The notes beneath the pieces are model-generated. The model was given only the letters and a program-made list of their open reading frames with translations, was not told where the DNA came from and did no database searches. Shown here in pieces: positions 29,574 to 40,210 of a stretch of DNA of 64,000 nucleotides. The stretch covers positions 1,674,001 to 1,738,000 of the forward strand of contig NW_027476096.1 in NCBI RefSeq assembly GCF_051020955.1, written 5' to 3'. Position 1 is the first letter of the stretch; every line of letters starts with the position of its first letter. This stretch comes from Megalopta genalis. Lineage: Eukaryota; Arthropoda; Insecta; Hymenoptera; Halictidae. Both the position numbers and the translations under genes were made by a program.

Positions 29574-30120
29574 ATGGATCAACCCGGTACCAGTCGATAA
29601 TCATCGATTATCGAAATCTCAACGACAAAACAATCAATGATGCATACCTATTACCTAATATAACGGAAATACTCGATCAGCTTGGAAGCGCCAAATACTT
29701 TTCCACTTTCGATCTAGCTTCTGGGTTCCATCAAATTAAGATGGCACCAGATGATGCACACAAAACAGCTTTTTCGACACCATATGGACACTTCCAATTC
29801 AAAAGAATGCCATTCGGCTTAAAGAATGCACCAGCCACCTTCCAAAGGCTGATGAATAGCGTTCTATCTGGACTTCAGGGGACAGAATTATTCGTATATC
29901 TAGACGATATTGTGTTATACGCCAGTTCGCTACAAGAACATGAAATGAAATTCAACAAGCTGATGAATCGTCTAAGAGAAGCCAACCTATCTCTACAACC
30001 AGACAAATGTGAGTTTCTACGACATGAATTTGCCTACTTAGGACACATTATTAGCGAGTCCGGTCTAAAACCAGACCCCAAAAAGATCGTGGCAGTGAAA
30101 AATTTCCCAAAACCAAAAAC
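29574..30120 (+). pseudogene. gag start joined to RT catalytic region
   Basis: The leader and MDQPGTSR (29574-29598) run into a stop and then RT starting at DYRNLNDKTINDAYLLPN. The RT block is good: FSTFDLASGFHQIKM, KRMPFGLKNAPATFQRLMN, FVYLDDIVLYA (YLDD at 29896-29907), LQPDKCEFLRHEFAYLGH, SGLKPDPKKI. It supplies the catalytic half missing from the pol at 27253-28458. A frameshift at about 30120 separates it from RNase H. Confidence 0.85.
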
Positions 30121-30690
30121 CCAAAACACATTAAACAATTCCTAGGACTAGCTGGTTATTATCGCAGATTTATCCAAAAATTTTCTGCAACGGCTAAACC
30201 TCTCACCGACCTATTAAAAAAGGACACCCAATTCAAATGGCGAGAAGCCCAGGAACAATCATTGCAAACGTTAAAAGAAGCCCTTGTAACAGAACCAATA
30301 CTTCAATTTCCGGATTTCGAACAACCGTTCAACTTAACAACCGACGCGTCCGGATATGCAATTGGAGGGGTACTCAGCCAAGGGACAATAGGCAAGGACC
30401 TACCCATAGCATACGCCTCTCGTGTGTAAAATCCTGCCGAAAAAAATATTCAACAATAGAAAAGGAATGTCTTGCGATTGTATACTGCACGACATATTTT
30501 CGGCCGTACCTGTACGGACGACCATTCAACATAGTTACGGACCATAAACCATTAGTTTGGCTACATTCAATCAAAGACCCAACCTCACGATTGTGAAAAT
30601 GGAAATTAAAACTATCAGAATATGAATACAAAATACAATATAAGGAAGGCAGAGCCAACGCCAATGCAGACGCTTTGTCAAGAAATCCAC
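30121..30690 (+). pseudogene. RT connection and RNase H of the LTR-ORF retroelement
   Basis: QFLGLAGYYRRFIQKFSATA, KPLTDLL, then RNase H with LTTDASGYAIGGVLSQ (first catalytic Asp) and LPIAYASRV, a stop, and after a frameshift KYSTIEKECLAIVY, FNIVTDHKPLVWLHSIKDP, SRL, a stop, and EYEYKIQYKEGRANANADAL. At least three lesions. The order continues the RT fragment immediately upstream. Confidence 0.82.
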
Positions 30691-30699
30691 CCGAACAAT

Positions 30700-31860
30700 G
30701 TTTACCTATTCAACCATGGATAAGAAGAAATCAGCCGGGAAGAGAACAGCCTCTATATCATTCGATGATATAGGAGAAGAAGAATACATCTATATAAACA
30801 ACCCATTAAAGAAGAAAAAGGAATATCTAAACATATCTCATCGGACGATTCACCCATGTTCGACGCGACGAGGAAACGTAAGAAACGTGACGACTCGTCC
30901 ACACCGAGACAAGATCTTCATATACCAGCGCCAGCACCATACCACCCGGAAATAGAAGAATCATCACCCGAAATCACCACCAGACTGTTTGATAACGTAC
31001 CCGAGAATAATTCAATAATCAATGACATGGAATTAACGCCTAGTCAAGGAGACGTGCTTTGGGAACACATAAGCCCCTTGAGCAACCTCGACGAGACTAC
31101 GACTATTGTTCAACAGCACAATCCGCATTTACATATAACCGAAAGCCGCGAACCCCTGAACATGAACAAAACGCACAAAGTCGTATTCATTGACATGAAC
31201 GGCAATCCAATCGACGAAGGTGCAAAGGAATTGAAAGAAGCTAACCAATTAGGAACATTTGTCGATCTAACGTTTGAACGACCCAGGCTCCATCCTACTA
31301 AAACCTTCTACATTACAGCACTCCCTGACAAAGCTAACAATCACGCACATATCAAACCCACAAATATTACAAATTGTTTGGCTTCTTTATTAGACGTAAC
31401 ACAAGAATTACAACTGGAATCTTTTTCTATCCGCAAAACAGAAAATATAGAAGATATCCCTTGGAAATACGTATTAAATGAATTCAAACAAATATTTAGA
31501 GACCAAAATGTAAACATAACCATATATACTGGTAAAATTACAATACCTCCAGTAACAGAAAGACCAAGTATAATAAACGAAAATCACGCATCGGCAATAG
31601 GAAGACACAAAGGTATAACGAAGACATATCATAGAATTCGGCAAAAATTTTATTGGGACGGAATGAAAAAGGATATTTGGAACTTCACCCGAACATGCAA
31701 CGAATGCCAACTGAAAAAACTGACAAGAATAAAAACAAGGCAACCCATGGTGTTAACAGATACACCGGGAAACGCCTTTGATAAAGTCAGTCTAGATATA
31801 ATTGGTCCTTTACCAGAAACTAAAAAGAAAAATAGATATATACTAACCATGCAGGACGTA
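30700..31860 (+). pseudogene. pol linker and integrase N-terminal part
   Basis: A long Lys/Asp-rich linker (two frames, about 30715-31560) leads to the integrase zinc domain, H-x-G...Y-H-x3-F-Y-W...C-N-E-C (HKGITKTYHRIRQKFYWDGM, then CNECQLKKLTRI). The start of the catalytic core follows: FDKVSLDIIGPLP (first catalytic Asp in LDIIG) and NRYILTMQD. At about 31862 it breaks into the acc1 leader (SKLNYVFPTSMPI) and then into an inverted copy. The rest of the integrase core is preserved on the other strand at 32688-33265. Confidence 0.82.
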
Positions 31861-31917
31861 CTAAATAAAAAAGAATCTAAACTCAATTATGTATTTCCAA
31901 CCAGTATGCCAATTAAC

Positions 31918-32612
31918 GTCAATCAACAGGTTAGAATTGATTGCGACCCACCCGCTTGTTGATAGTTCGAGATATTCCTCAATGCATTCTGTGCATCGCC
32001 AAGCTGGGCGCACATTGGCAATGCGCACGTCACATTTATAGCAATGCACTGCCCAAACTATTGTGTGCACATTCCCTAGTGAATGCCAGCCACCTTCATG
32101 AAAGTAGACCTGGTCTTCTTCGTCTGCTTCCAAGTAGCACTGTTCGCACAGACGGCGTCTCTCTCTCTCTCGTGATACGTAGATCGGGGTCCTGGATACC
32201 GCAATCATGCAGAATAATTGGAGGAGCCTCCCGTACGTTTCCGGGTGAAGGATGGGTATAACTCCTAATAATTCTTCCAAGTCCTCTGGATCCTCCTCAT
32301 AGCTCTCCCGGGGAATTGGCATACTGGTTGGAAATACATAATTGAGTTTAGATTCTTTCTTATTTTATAATTTGCAACAGTCTATAGTCTCCGTCGATAG
32401 TGTTCGTTCAGTCAATCCGTCCGTTGTATGTTGTCTTCGGGTCGATGGTCGGTATATTTTATAGATTAAATCTAATATGCGCTAGTTTTAGTTTATTAAT
32501 GTGTACGGTACGCAGAGTACCTCCAAACAAGATTCTTACATTTTCCTTGGGTAGGAGTTCTATAACTTTATGCGGGCCGGTGTATTGATTACAGAATTTA
32601 CCTCTCAAGGGT
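31918..32612 (-). repeat. left arm of a ~695-bp inverted repeat
   Basis: Near-perfect reverse complement of 33339-34030. It holds antisense acc1 and the end of integrase. Spacer 32613-33338. Confidence 0.85.
31942..32322 (-). CDS. acc1, antisense copy in the inverted repeat
   Basis: Same start (MPIPRESYEEDPEDLEELLG) and cysteine pattern as acc1 at 21798 (CEQC, HCYKC, CTEC, W-H). The frame is intact across the region that is frameshifted in the right arm: this arm has one more AG unit in a (GA)n run. Its last residues differ because the inverted-repeat breakpoint replaces the natural end, so it is nearly but not fully complete. Confidence 0.65.
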
Positions 32613-32687
32613 TCTCTCTTTCAATAAATATACTAGATCTCCTGCTTTAAAATTTTGAGGATTTATTCGCTTGCCGTAATAATGTTT

Positions 32688-33338
32688 CTACCTGGTTTTC
32701 GCTGCAATCAAATTTTTCCGAGCCGATAATTGTAATTTGTTTATCGTAGCGTGTAGTTCTTGGAGATAGTCTGCGTAGGTAGGCTCTACGTTTTCTCTGA
32801 CAGGATTGTAGCTGCTAGGTTCGCGAGCAATTCTACCAAAAATTAGTTCATGAGGAGAAAACTTAGTGCCTTCGTGAACAGAAGTATTGTAAGAAAACAT
32901 TGCTAATTCTAACCAGTCGTCCCAGTTAGACGAGTTCGTTACATATTGTTTAAGATATTCTATTAAGACGTGATGTGACCTTTCGATAGAACCATTACTT
33001 TGCGGATGATATGCGGTAGTTTGATAATGTTTTATTTTAAATTTCTTTGACACCTGTTTCATTAAATTTGACGTAAAGTTAGAACCTTGATAAAGGCATC
33101 TGCTATATCCGCCGAGGTGGTTTGATCTAAAAGTACAGCTAAAGAATATTTTGTCAGTAAGTCCTGCATGGTTAGTATATATCTATTTTTCTTTTTAGTT
33201 TTAGGACCAACTATATCTAGACTGACTTTATCAAAGGCGTTTCCCGGTATATCTGTTAACACCATGGGTTGCCTTGTTTTTATTCTCGTCAGTTTTTTCA
33301 GTTGGCATTCGTTGCATGTTCGGGTGAAATTCCGAATA
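32688..33338 (-). pseudogene. integrase core of the LTR-ORF retroelement, antisense
   Basis: In minus-strand order: VLTDIPGNAFDKVSLDIVGP (first Asp) and NRYILTMQDLLTKYS, then after a frameshift KHYQTTAYHPQSNGSIERSH with the catalytic Glu in NGSIERSH, and WLELAMFSYNTSVHEGTKFSP with HELIFG. The second catalytic Asp block (T-D-x-G) is not seen; the region between the two frames has lost it. The piece forms the spacer of the inverted repeat and complements the plus-strand fragment ending at 31860. Confidence 0.8.
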
Positions 33339-34030
33339 TCCCTTGAGAGGTAAATTCTTTAATCAATACACCGGCCCGCATAAAGTTATAGAACTCCTAC
33401 CCAAGGAAAATGTAAGAATCTTGTTTGGAGGTACTCTGCGTACCGTACACATTAATAAACTAAAACTAGCGCATATTAGATTTAATCTATAAAATATACC
33501 GACCATCGACCCGAAGACAACATACAACGGACGGATTGACTGAACGAACACTATCGACGGAGACTATAGACTGTTGCAAATTATAAAATAAGAAAGAATC
33601 TAAACTCAATTATGTATTTCCAACCAGTATGCCAATTCCCCGGGAGAGCTATGAGGAGAATCCAGAGGACTTGGAAGAATTATTAGGAGTTATACCCATC
33701 CTTCACACGGAAACGTACGGGAGGCTCCTCCAATTATTCTGCATGATTGCGGTATCCAGGACCCCGATCTACGTATCACGAGAGAGAGACGCCGCCTGTG
33801 CGAACAGTGCTACTTGGAAGCAGACGAAGAAGACCAGGTCTACTTTCATGAAGGTGGCTGGCATTCACTAGGGAATGTGCACACAATAGTTTGGGCAGTG
33901 CATTGCTATAAATGTGACGTGCGCATTGCCAATGTGCGCCCAGCTTGGCGATGCACAGAATGCATTGAGGAATATCTCGAACTATCAACAAGCGGGTGGG
34001 CCGCAATCAACTCTAACCTGTTGATTGACG
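33339..34030 (+). repeat. right arm of the ~695-bp inverted repeat
   Basis: Pairs with 31918-32612. It starts at CCCTTGAGAGGTAAATTCT. The outer end of the shared sequence lies in the acc1 3' region (GATTGACGTT). Confidence 0.85.
33350..33489 (+). pseudogene. integrase C-terminal (GPF/Y-type) piece
   Basis: Encodes KFFNQYTGPHKVIELLPKEN, then VRILFGG..RTVHINKLKLAH and a stop. The G-P-H-K-V-I...H-I-N-K-L-K pattern is the C-terminal module that closes gypsy integrases. The acc1 leader follows after about 140 bp of non-coding sequence. Confidence 0.75.
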
Positions 34031-34047
34031 TTGTATGCAGCTGGTAG
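33629..34047 (+). pseudogene. acc1, forward copy (frameshift in a GA run)
   Basis: Starts MPIPRESYEENPEDLEELLG. A two-base contraction of the GAGAGAGA run at about 33780 shifts the frame. The zinc-binding half (CYKC, CTEC, W-H) continues in another frame to the stop at 34045-34047. Apart from this lesion it matches the acc1 gene at 21798. Confidence 0.75.
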
Positions 34048-34511
34048 AATCGAAACCTATCCCGAACCTATTACAAGAATACAATGTAGAAGAATGTAGA
34101 AACTTGTTACAAACCATAGACGGAGTCATTCTCGAAGACTACCCAGACATCTACGCTACCCTTCTAAATCATTACTGCGTAAAACTAATAACGCAAGGAA
34201 TATTCAGACTAGCTAACACCGCCTATCCGGGAAACAATCTATGCGCATACTGCTACGAAGACTTAAACCCCAGTTTAAAGGAACAATTTGTGTTAATTGG
34301 ATGGAATCATGCCATCACTTCCTCCGAGGGACTTCTACACCTCAGCGAATGCAACAATTGCCTCGCGCCCCTGGTGAACGCGAAATGTGCATCCCAGTGT
34401 CCCCAATGCATTGAGACTCACTTCGAACTAACTTATGAGCAATGGGTATACGTTTCGTCGGGTTATTCAATAGATAGCGAACACATAATCGATTTTGATG
34501 ATGGACGTTAA
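34035..34511 (+). CDS. acc2, second copy
   Basis: ATG 34035 lies within the last codons of acc1 (TATGCAGCTGGTAG), so the two genes overlap. 158 codons, intact. N-terminus MQLVESKPIPNLLQEYNVEE; conserved DGVI.EDYPDIYATLLNHYC, CAYCYEDL, CNNCLAPLVNAKC, CPQCIETHFELTYEQWVY. It is close to the copy at 22235 throughout, and substitutions spare every cysteine. Confidence 0.72.
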   Translation: MQLVESKPIPNLLQEYNVEECRNLLQTIDGVILEDYPDIYATLLNHYCVKLITQGIFRLANTAYPGNNLCAYCYEDLNPSLKEQFVLIGWNHAITSSEGLLHLSECNNCLAPLVNAKCASQCPQCIETHFELTYEQWVYVSSGYSIDSEHIIDFDDGR

Positions 34512-34623
34512 TTTACTACTATTATACTACTGCAGCAATTTATTTCTAAGTTTATATGATTAAATAAGTAAACTTAACAAACTTATAAAAGAAAGCGTAT
34601 AAAAAGTAAACATTTGATTCCAG

Positions 34624-35245
34624 ATGTTAATTATTTGGTTAATACTTTATTATGTGCGAACCAGTTGGGCCGTCATCGGATACGATTGCAGCGGCAATAA
34701 CCTGAATATCACCATGGTATCCCTCAATGAAATTGGCGATTGCAATACCGAGCAAATAACCACAAAGACGGAACAAACATACATTCAACTGCTACAGCTG
34801 TCAGAGTTCAACTATGTAGACGTCATACAATGTAAAGTGGAAATAGCAAGAACCATACACTACTGCGGCATGCACTCACACATCTCGGCGGTGCAAAATG
34901 GCATCAACCAATACCTGGAAGCAACAACCGAAGAAGAGTGCAACAAAATGCACCAATTTGGAATATTTCACACAGGAAGAAATACTTTCTTATACGGATT
35001 AAAAACTAATGTCACAGTAACTCGACCCTTCATGATGGCGAGTAAACTAAATATTGATGGAACCTGTCATGGAGCGGACATCTCGGACCCATACGGGTCA
35101 TGGGAAAATGTAATAGTACAAGCTACTGCTACAATAACTATACGAACATCAGCGTTCCAGTTCGTCTGGAAGCAAACAAAATTATTTTAAAATCAGGAAC
35201 AATCTGCGGCTTTCAGAGTGGCATATGCCTTGACAACGAGACATT
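34624..35245 (+). pseudogene. chuvirus-like envelope, second copy, truncated
   Basis: The same leader spacing after acc2 as in the first copy. Signal sequence, then IGYDCSGNNLNITMVSLNEI and the cysteine-rich ectodomain. A one-base change at about 35153 shifts the frame (the conserved VPVRLEANKIILKSGTICGF continues in another frame), and at about 35245 the sequence switches to a different gypsy pol. Only the N-terminal 60% of what copy 1 retains is present. Confidence 0.75.
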
Positions 35246-36625
35246 CCAAATCCCCCTGCTCCGCAATACGCCACAAAAATCTATTTCGACAATTAGGATC
35301 AATCCAAGATCAGAAACTATCGTTCCTATTAAATATGATTAAATCCTTATAACGTTAATGAGGGTATAAGTATGGTCGCAACAACTAAATTCTGATAATA
35401 CACTGTTAATTCCGAATGCTATTGTTCGGGTTAATAACGAGAATAAAGCAGTTCTTACGATCGTAAATACTTCCATTAAAGTACAAACCATTTTCACAAT
35501 TCCCGAATTACACATATTTCCTCTTCCGAAGGCATCGCATGTATATAGTTTGGCTCCGAATCAATCAAATAATAACGTTTCAGAGAGATTACGCGTATTG
35601 AATGAAAATCTTAGATTCGATCATTTAAATGATGAAGAAAGACGCGCGATATCCCAAATTTGCACAGAATTCAGCGATCTATTCCATTTACCCAGCGATT
35701 TGTTGAGTCGCACAACAGCGACTACTCATAGTATCCCTACCAAAGACGAAATCCCAACTCAAGCAAAATCTTATCGTTACCCACAAATACATAAGACTGA
35801 GGTTGATAAGCAAATCGAGAAAATGTTAAACCAAGGAATTATAAAACCTTCGACTAGCCCTTGGTCCAGCCCCCTCTGGGTCGTCCCAAAGAAACCCAGC
35901 GCTTCCGGAGAACGTACATGGCGTATAGTTATAGACCACAGAAAACTTAATGAGAAGACAATAGGAGACGATTACCCACTTCCAAATATTGAAGATATTC
36001 TAGATCAGCTAGGGTGCGCACAATATTTCACTACCCTCGATCTCGCGAGCGGTTTTCATCAAATACCCATGGATCCTATCCACGCTCCTAAAACCACCTT
36101 TTCCACTCCTAACGGGTACTACGAATTCACGCGTATGCCCTTTGGATTAAAGAATGCACCTTCGTCGTTCCAACGACTGATGAACGGTGTTTTAACCGGA
36201 TTAACTAATAAGCAGTGTTTCGTTTATCTGGACGATGTCGTTCTGTACGGGTCCACTTTGGATGACCATAATAGGAAATTAGTTAACGTTTTTTCAAGGT
36301 TGCGCGAGAATAATCTGAAATTACAACCGGACAAGTGCGAATTCTTGAAAAGATCCTGTGAACATCTAGGGCACATAATATCTGATAAGGGCATTGAACC
36401 TAACCCTAATAAAGTAAACTGCATCCAGCGCACATTGAAACCGAAAAACCAAAGGGAAATCAAAATGTTTTTGGGATTAGTAGGTTGTTATCGGAAGTTT
36501 ATCAAAGATTTTTCTACGATTGCGAAACCTCTAACACGGTTGCTAAAGAAGGACACAACTTTTGTTTGGACAGACGACCAAGAAAAAGCCTTCCTTACCC
36601 TGAAAGAAAAATTGACAGATAACCC
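35246..36625 (+). pseudogene. gypsy pol: post-protease linker, RT and RNase H start
   Basis: Different family from the neighbour to the left. After a linker with ETIVPI and LLIPNAIVRVNNENKAVLTI comes a long intact frame. It holds the RT N-terminus (LRFDHLNDEERRAISQI, EIPTQAKSYRYPQIHKTEVD, STSPWSSPLWVVPKKPSASG, DHRKLNEKTIGDDYPLPNIE) and the catalytic core (LDLASGFHQIPMD, RMPFGLKNAPSSFQRLMNGV, FVYLDDVVLYG at about 36219-36251). Then follow LQPDKCEFLKRSCEHLGH, FLGLVGCYRKFIKDFSTIAK and the entry to RNase H. A solo LTR at 36626 interrupts RNase H. Confidence 0.88.
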
Positions 36626-36988
36626 TGTGGCGGCGACAAGCCGGCGCCACGTCTCCGCCATGTGTTTAGTTTTAAGACAAAAGAATGTTTGGACGAATGG
36701 ACCGGGCTGCATGCTGTGCGATAGCGTCGAGCGGATGTCTAGACGATTGGTTTGAGTGTCGCGTAGGATGAATGCGTCTAGTCAGTTTAGAGTAAAAGCG
36801 AACCGTGAGAATAAGAAAGAACGATCTGGATGGGATGCATCAGTGAGCGAATGAGACAGTTCGGTAAGAATCTTCGTTGGGAGCAGTACGCGGGCATCGC
36901 GAGTTTGTACCAACGTCAGTGTAAATAAAATTAGTCCGATTGTAACCGGGTTCGATATTCTCCTTCCGTCGCCGATCCCACCTCCTCA
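36626..36988 (+). repeat. solo LTR with 4-bp target duplication inside RNase H
   Basis: A 363-bp sequence starting TGTGGCGGCG and ending CCTCCTCA, flanked on both sides by ACCC (36622-36625 and 36989-36992). It contains a TCAGT at about 36783 and AATAAA at about 36926. Coding sequence on the two sides lines up across the insertion in the RNase H domain, confirming a clean LTR-type insertion followed by LTR-LTR recombination. Confidence 0.88.
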
Positions 36989-37336
36989 ACCCTATCCTCC
37001 AATATCCAGACTTTTCGAGCCCATTCATTTTAACTACCGATGCTTCTAACGTAGGTATCGGTGGGATACTGTCGCAAATTAGAAATGGCGCTGACTTGCC
37101 TATTGCATATTACTCCCGCGTTCTCAACGCGGCAATTCAAGGTTGATGATCTCGTATACATTTACAATAAACAAGGAAAAGCGTATCTATCCAAAAAACT
37201 ATGTCCAAATTTCAAAGGACCATATAAAATAACAAAAACGTTTCCAAACCAAATTGTCGAAATCCAAGTAGGCGTGAAAAATAAACGGTTCCATACTAAC
37301 CTATTGAAAACGTTTGTTCCAGATGGGACTCCCTAA
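36989..37336 (+). pseudogene. gypsy RNase H remainder joined to integrase C-terminus
   Basis: FILTTDASNVGIGGILSQIR (catalytic Asp) and LPIAYYSRVLNAA are followed by an abrupt jump to FKVDDLVYIYNKQGKAYLSK, NFKGPYKITKTFPNQIVEIQ and RFHTNLLKTFVPDG, which is the integrase C-terminal module. Most of RNase H and the whole integrase catalytic core are deleted. The end overlaps the start of an env-like frame. Confidence 0.85.
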
Positions 37337-37515
37337 CATCTGCATTGTCTCCATCCTATTTCTGCCATATATGACGGCCCACGTCTTTACGAATACTCCT
37401 TATATTCAAGCGGGCGGACTATTCTATTACAATTTGGGGATCGCAGAAATAACCAACACAAGACTAACTTTACTAAATTATGTAAACTTAACGCACCTAA
37501 ACCAAGCATTTGCTT
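37323..37515 (+). pseudogene. errantivirus-type env, N-terminal fragment
   Basis: ATG at 37323 opens MGLPNICIVSILFLPYMTAH, a signal-peptide-like stretch, then an ectodomain start (YIQAGGLFYYNLGIAEITNT). It begins within the last codons of pol, the usual arrangement for env in this group. After LNQAFACRS, at about 37515, the sequence changes to the piggyBac region. No cleavage site or anchor remains. Confidence 0.55.
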
Positions 37516-37689
37516 GCCGTTCCGTTCAGGCCCAGACGCGGCCGTCACCGCTGAGGGACGAGCCGGCAAAATCCCCACTTCTTGCCAGATGATACAAAAA
37601 CGAAACGCGAGGCTAAACGATGCCTGGATGTCTAACGAAACCTCAGTTGCACAGAAGTCACAGTTCAGTCTTATTCACTATAGTAGATC

Positions 37690-39600
37690 TACCAGTTTTC
37701 TTGTTCACCATAAATTCAAAGTTTTTTATCGCCCTAAAAACGTTGAGTGGATCAGAAAGTGATACATCGAGCGAATTAATTTTGCCGCCTAGAAATTGTC
37801 GGCGCCGTGCTTTGCTCTCATCCGAAGACGATACTTCATTAGAGAATGTGCATATACACGATATACCACAAGATCAAGAGTGGTTTGATCCGAAAGGGAA
37901 TCAACCGAAAATCACAACCTTCACGAGTGTGTACGGTGTTGACACAAGAAACATAGAACTGCAGAATTGTGTCAATATAGAAGACTCTATGCATTATTAG
38001 TCACTGAAGAAATGCTTGAAGAAATAAGTGAACAGACGAATATATACGCAACACAAAAGCAATCGATGATGACTTCGAAGCGTATAGAGCGGTGGGTCCC
38101 TACCAACAAGGAAGAGATCAAGCGCATTTTTGGGCTCATTATTTGGATGGGACTTATAAAATATCCAGGTACAAGTTTATACTGGTCCACGGATCCTGTA
38201 TATTATCATCCGTTCCCCCATAAAATAATGAGCAGAAATCGTTTCCAAATACTTTTGAGAATGCTGCATTTCACAAACAATGCTACAGCAGATGTCACCA
38301 AACGCTTATGGAAAATACAGCCAATTTTAGATGAGCTCAACAAAAATTTCAAAAAGTATTACAATCCAACAGAACTTGTCTGTGTTGACGAATCCATGAT
38401 CCCATTTCGTGGACGGATTGTATTTCGGCAGTTTATGAAGCAGAAAAGGCATAAGTACGGCATCAAAATTTTCAAACTCTGCTGCGGATTGGGATACACG
38501 TACAACTTCCGTGTCTACAGTGGCAAAGTGTCAGATGAAGTCAACACAACGCCGACAAATACGGTTATGAATTTGTGCCAAGACATATTTCACAAAGGCC
38601 ACACAGTATGTACGGACGATTGGTACACAAGCTTAACTTTAGCTAAACAACTCCTGGAACGGAATACGCATTTGATGGGTACTCTCCGAAACAAGCGGAA
38701 AGGCAATCAACTGCATGCGAAACAAACGAGTTAGCTTCAAATCCAAGCGAAACACATGATTTAACTTCAAATCAATGCTAAGTAGAAGGTTTAGCTTCAA
38801 ATCCATGCAAAACAAATGATTTAGCTTCAACTGCATGCGAATCAAAAGAGGCAGCTTCAAATCCATGCGAAACACATGATTTAGCTTCAAATCAATGCGG
38901 AGTAGAAGGTTTAGCTTCAAATCCATGCGAAAGACATGATTTAGCATCAAATTCATGCGACACACATGATTTAGGTTTAAGTGCTTTGCACAAGAAAGTC
39001 GGGAAGGAATCACGATTTTAAAATGGAAGGAAAAGCGTGAAGTATTATTACTTTCCACTAAACATTCTTCCGAATTGGAACCTGTTCACAAAAGAAGACA
39101 AGTCATCCATAAACCTAAAATTGTAATTGATTACAATGTGGGAAAAAGATCGATCGACCTTTCGGATCAAATGACCGCATACAGCAACCCATTGCGAAAA
39201 TCAATGAAGTGGTACAAAAAATTAGCACTGGAACTTCTGTTGAACCCAGCCATTGTAAATTCTTTTTTTATATTCTTAATTCTTTTTTTATATCGAAAAA
39301 CAACAGGCCAGATAATATCTATAACAGAATATCGGAAAAAGCTGATCCAGGCACTCACACAGCGCAAGGACGAAGAAGCTGACAGCAGAACAAAACCTCG
39401 GCATCATTTGATGAAAAAGGAAGGCACTGCTCATAAAATTCGGAGATACTGCGTTCAGTGTTATAATAATAATTCCCGAATATTAGGTTCCAAGATGGCA
39501 AAGAAGTCAACAAAAAAAGTTAGCACCTTCTGCAATGAATGCAAAAGCAAACCATACCTCTGTTTACCTTGTTTTAATAAACTACATTAACTTTTTAAAA
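37690..39600 (+). pseudogene. piggyBac-type transposase, nearly full length, with internal repeat expansion
   Basis: PGBD/DDE_Tnp_1_7 family. Ser/Asp-rich N-terminus (SGSESDTSSEL), EEMLEEISEQTNIYATQ, IFGLIIWMGLIKYPG, SRNRFQILLRMLHF. Catalytic blocks: VCVDESMIPFRGR (first Asp), HTVCTDDWYTSLTLAKQLL (second) and IDYNVGKRSIDLSDQM (third). The C-terminal cysteine domain has CVQCY, CNECKSKPYLCLPC. The right terminus GGCACTTAACGTG followed by TTAA ends at 39764/39768. Lesions: a frameshift at about 37975, another near 38700, and a tandem-repeat block between the second and third catalytic residues. Left terminus not recognised. Confidence 0.88.
38711..38981 (+). repeat. 30-bp coding minisatellite inside piggyBac
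   Basis: About nine imperfect 30-bp units built on GATTTAGCTTCAAATCCATG followed by CGAAACACAT. In the transposase-related frame each unit reads as a decapeptide close to ASNPCETHDL. Confidence 0.88.
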
Positions 39601-39749
39601 ATATTATATTCTTTTATTTTCAAGCCTTCACTGAACAAAAACCGATGTTTCCTACGCAGAATATTTAGTCTCACGTCAGTGCGTACGGACCGACACGCGC
39701 GGTCATGTAATATGAACCTAAAGTCTGCGGCCGGTCCCCAGGGACCGGT

Positions 39750-39768
39750 GTGGCACTTAACGTGTTAA
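39750..39768 (+). other. right end of the piggyBac element and TTAA target site
   Basis: GTGGCACTTAACGTG at the element end, then TTAA (39765-39768). Beyond it lies the LINE ORF1-like sequence (GTTAACATTAATAGAGA) that occurs uninterrupted at about 51043. Confidence 0.6.
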
Positions 39769-40210
39769 CATTAATAGAGAACCCGCAGGGATCTCTAATA
39801 AAAGAAATGAGATTCTCAAACTGACCACAAGCATCAAACATGCAGACGTGACCAATCGGATACTATCCCAGCAAATTAAGGACATCGGCAAAGGTAGAAA
39901 ACCGACGAAAAGACTAAATCCATCACCAACAATAGTTATAAGGAAAGCCAGAAAAGAAAACGCAACCAGTGAAATCATGAAGACTCTCAATCAAGGAAAG
40001 GCAGAAAAACCAAATGAAAATATAAAAAGTCCCACATATGACGAACTTATAGAACAGAACCGAAGCTCAGTTCACTGGTTGAAAAATTAACCGAAAAATT
40101 GGAAGCAATGGCAATTCCGGCTCCAGCGACTCAGGTAGAGTCAAGCAAACCGGAAAAAATGGAAATCGGCATAGAGGACCACGCACCAAACCCATGTCTT
40201 GAATTCACGA
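39765..40210 (+). pseudogene. LINE ORF1-like fragment, copy 1
   Basis: Homologous to 51040-51380. It encodes INRDPAGISNKRNEILKL-type residues in broken frames, RILSQQIKDIGKGRKPTKRL, NPSPTIVIRKARKENATSEI, MKTLNQGKAEKPN, then an E.KMEI segment. Lys-rich with a coiled-coil tendency. It ends at about 40210 where Polinton-like sequence begins. The LINE ORF1 assignment is by character only, since no zinc knuckle is visible. Confidence 0.45.

Noticed and set aside
38711..38981. CRISPR-like or satellite array
   Set aside because: Contiguous 30-bp units without spacers, in frame with a transposase: a coding minisatellite.
38639..39058. 139-codon minus-strand frame with repeated DLKLN...FRM units
   Set aside because: Antisense reading of the 30-bp minisatellite; its repeat pattern is a consequence of the DNA repeat.
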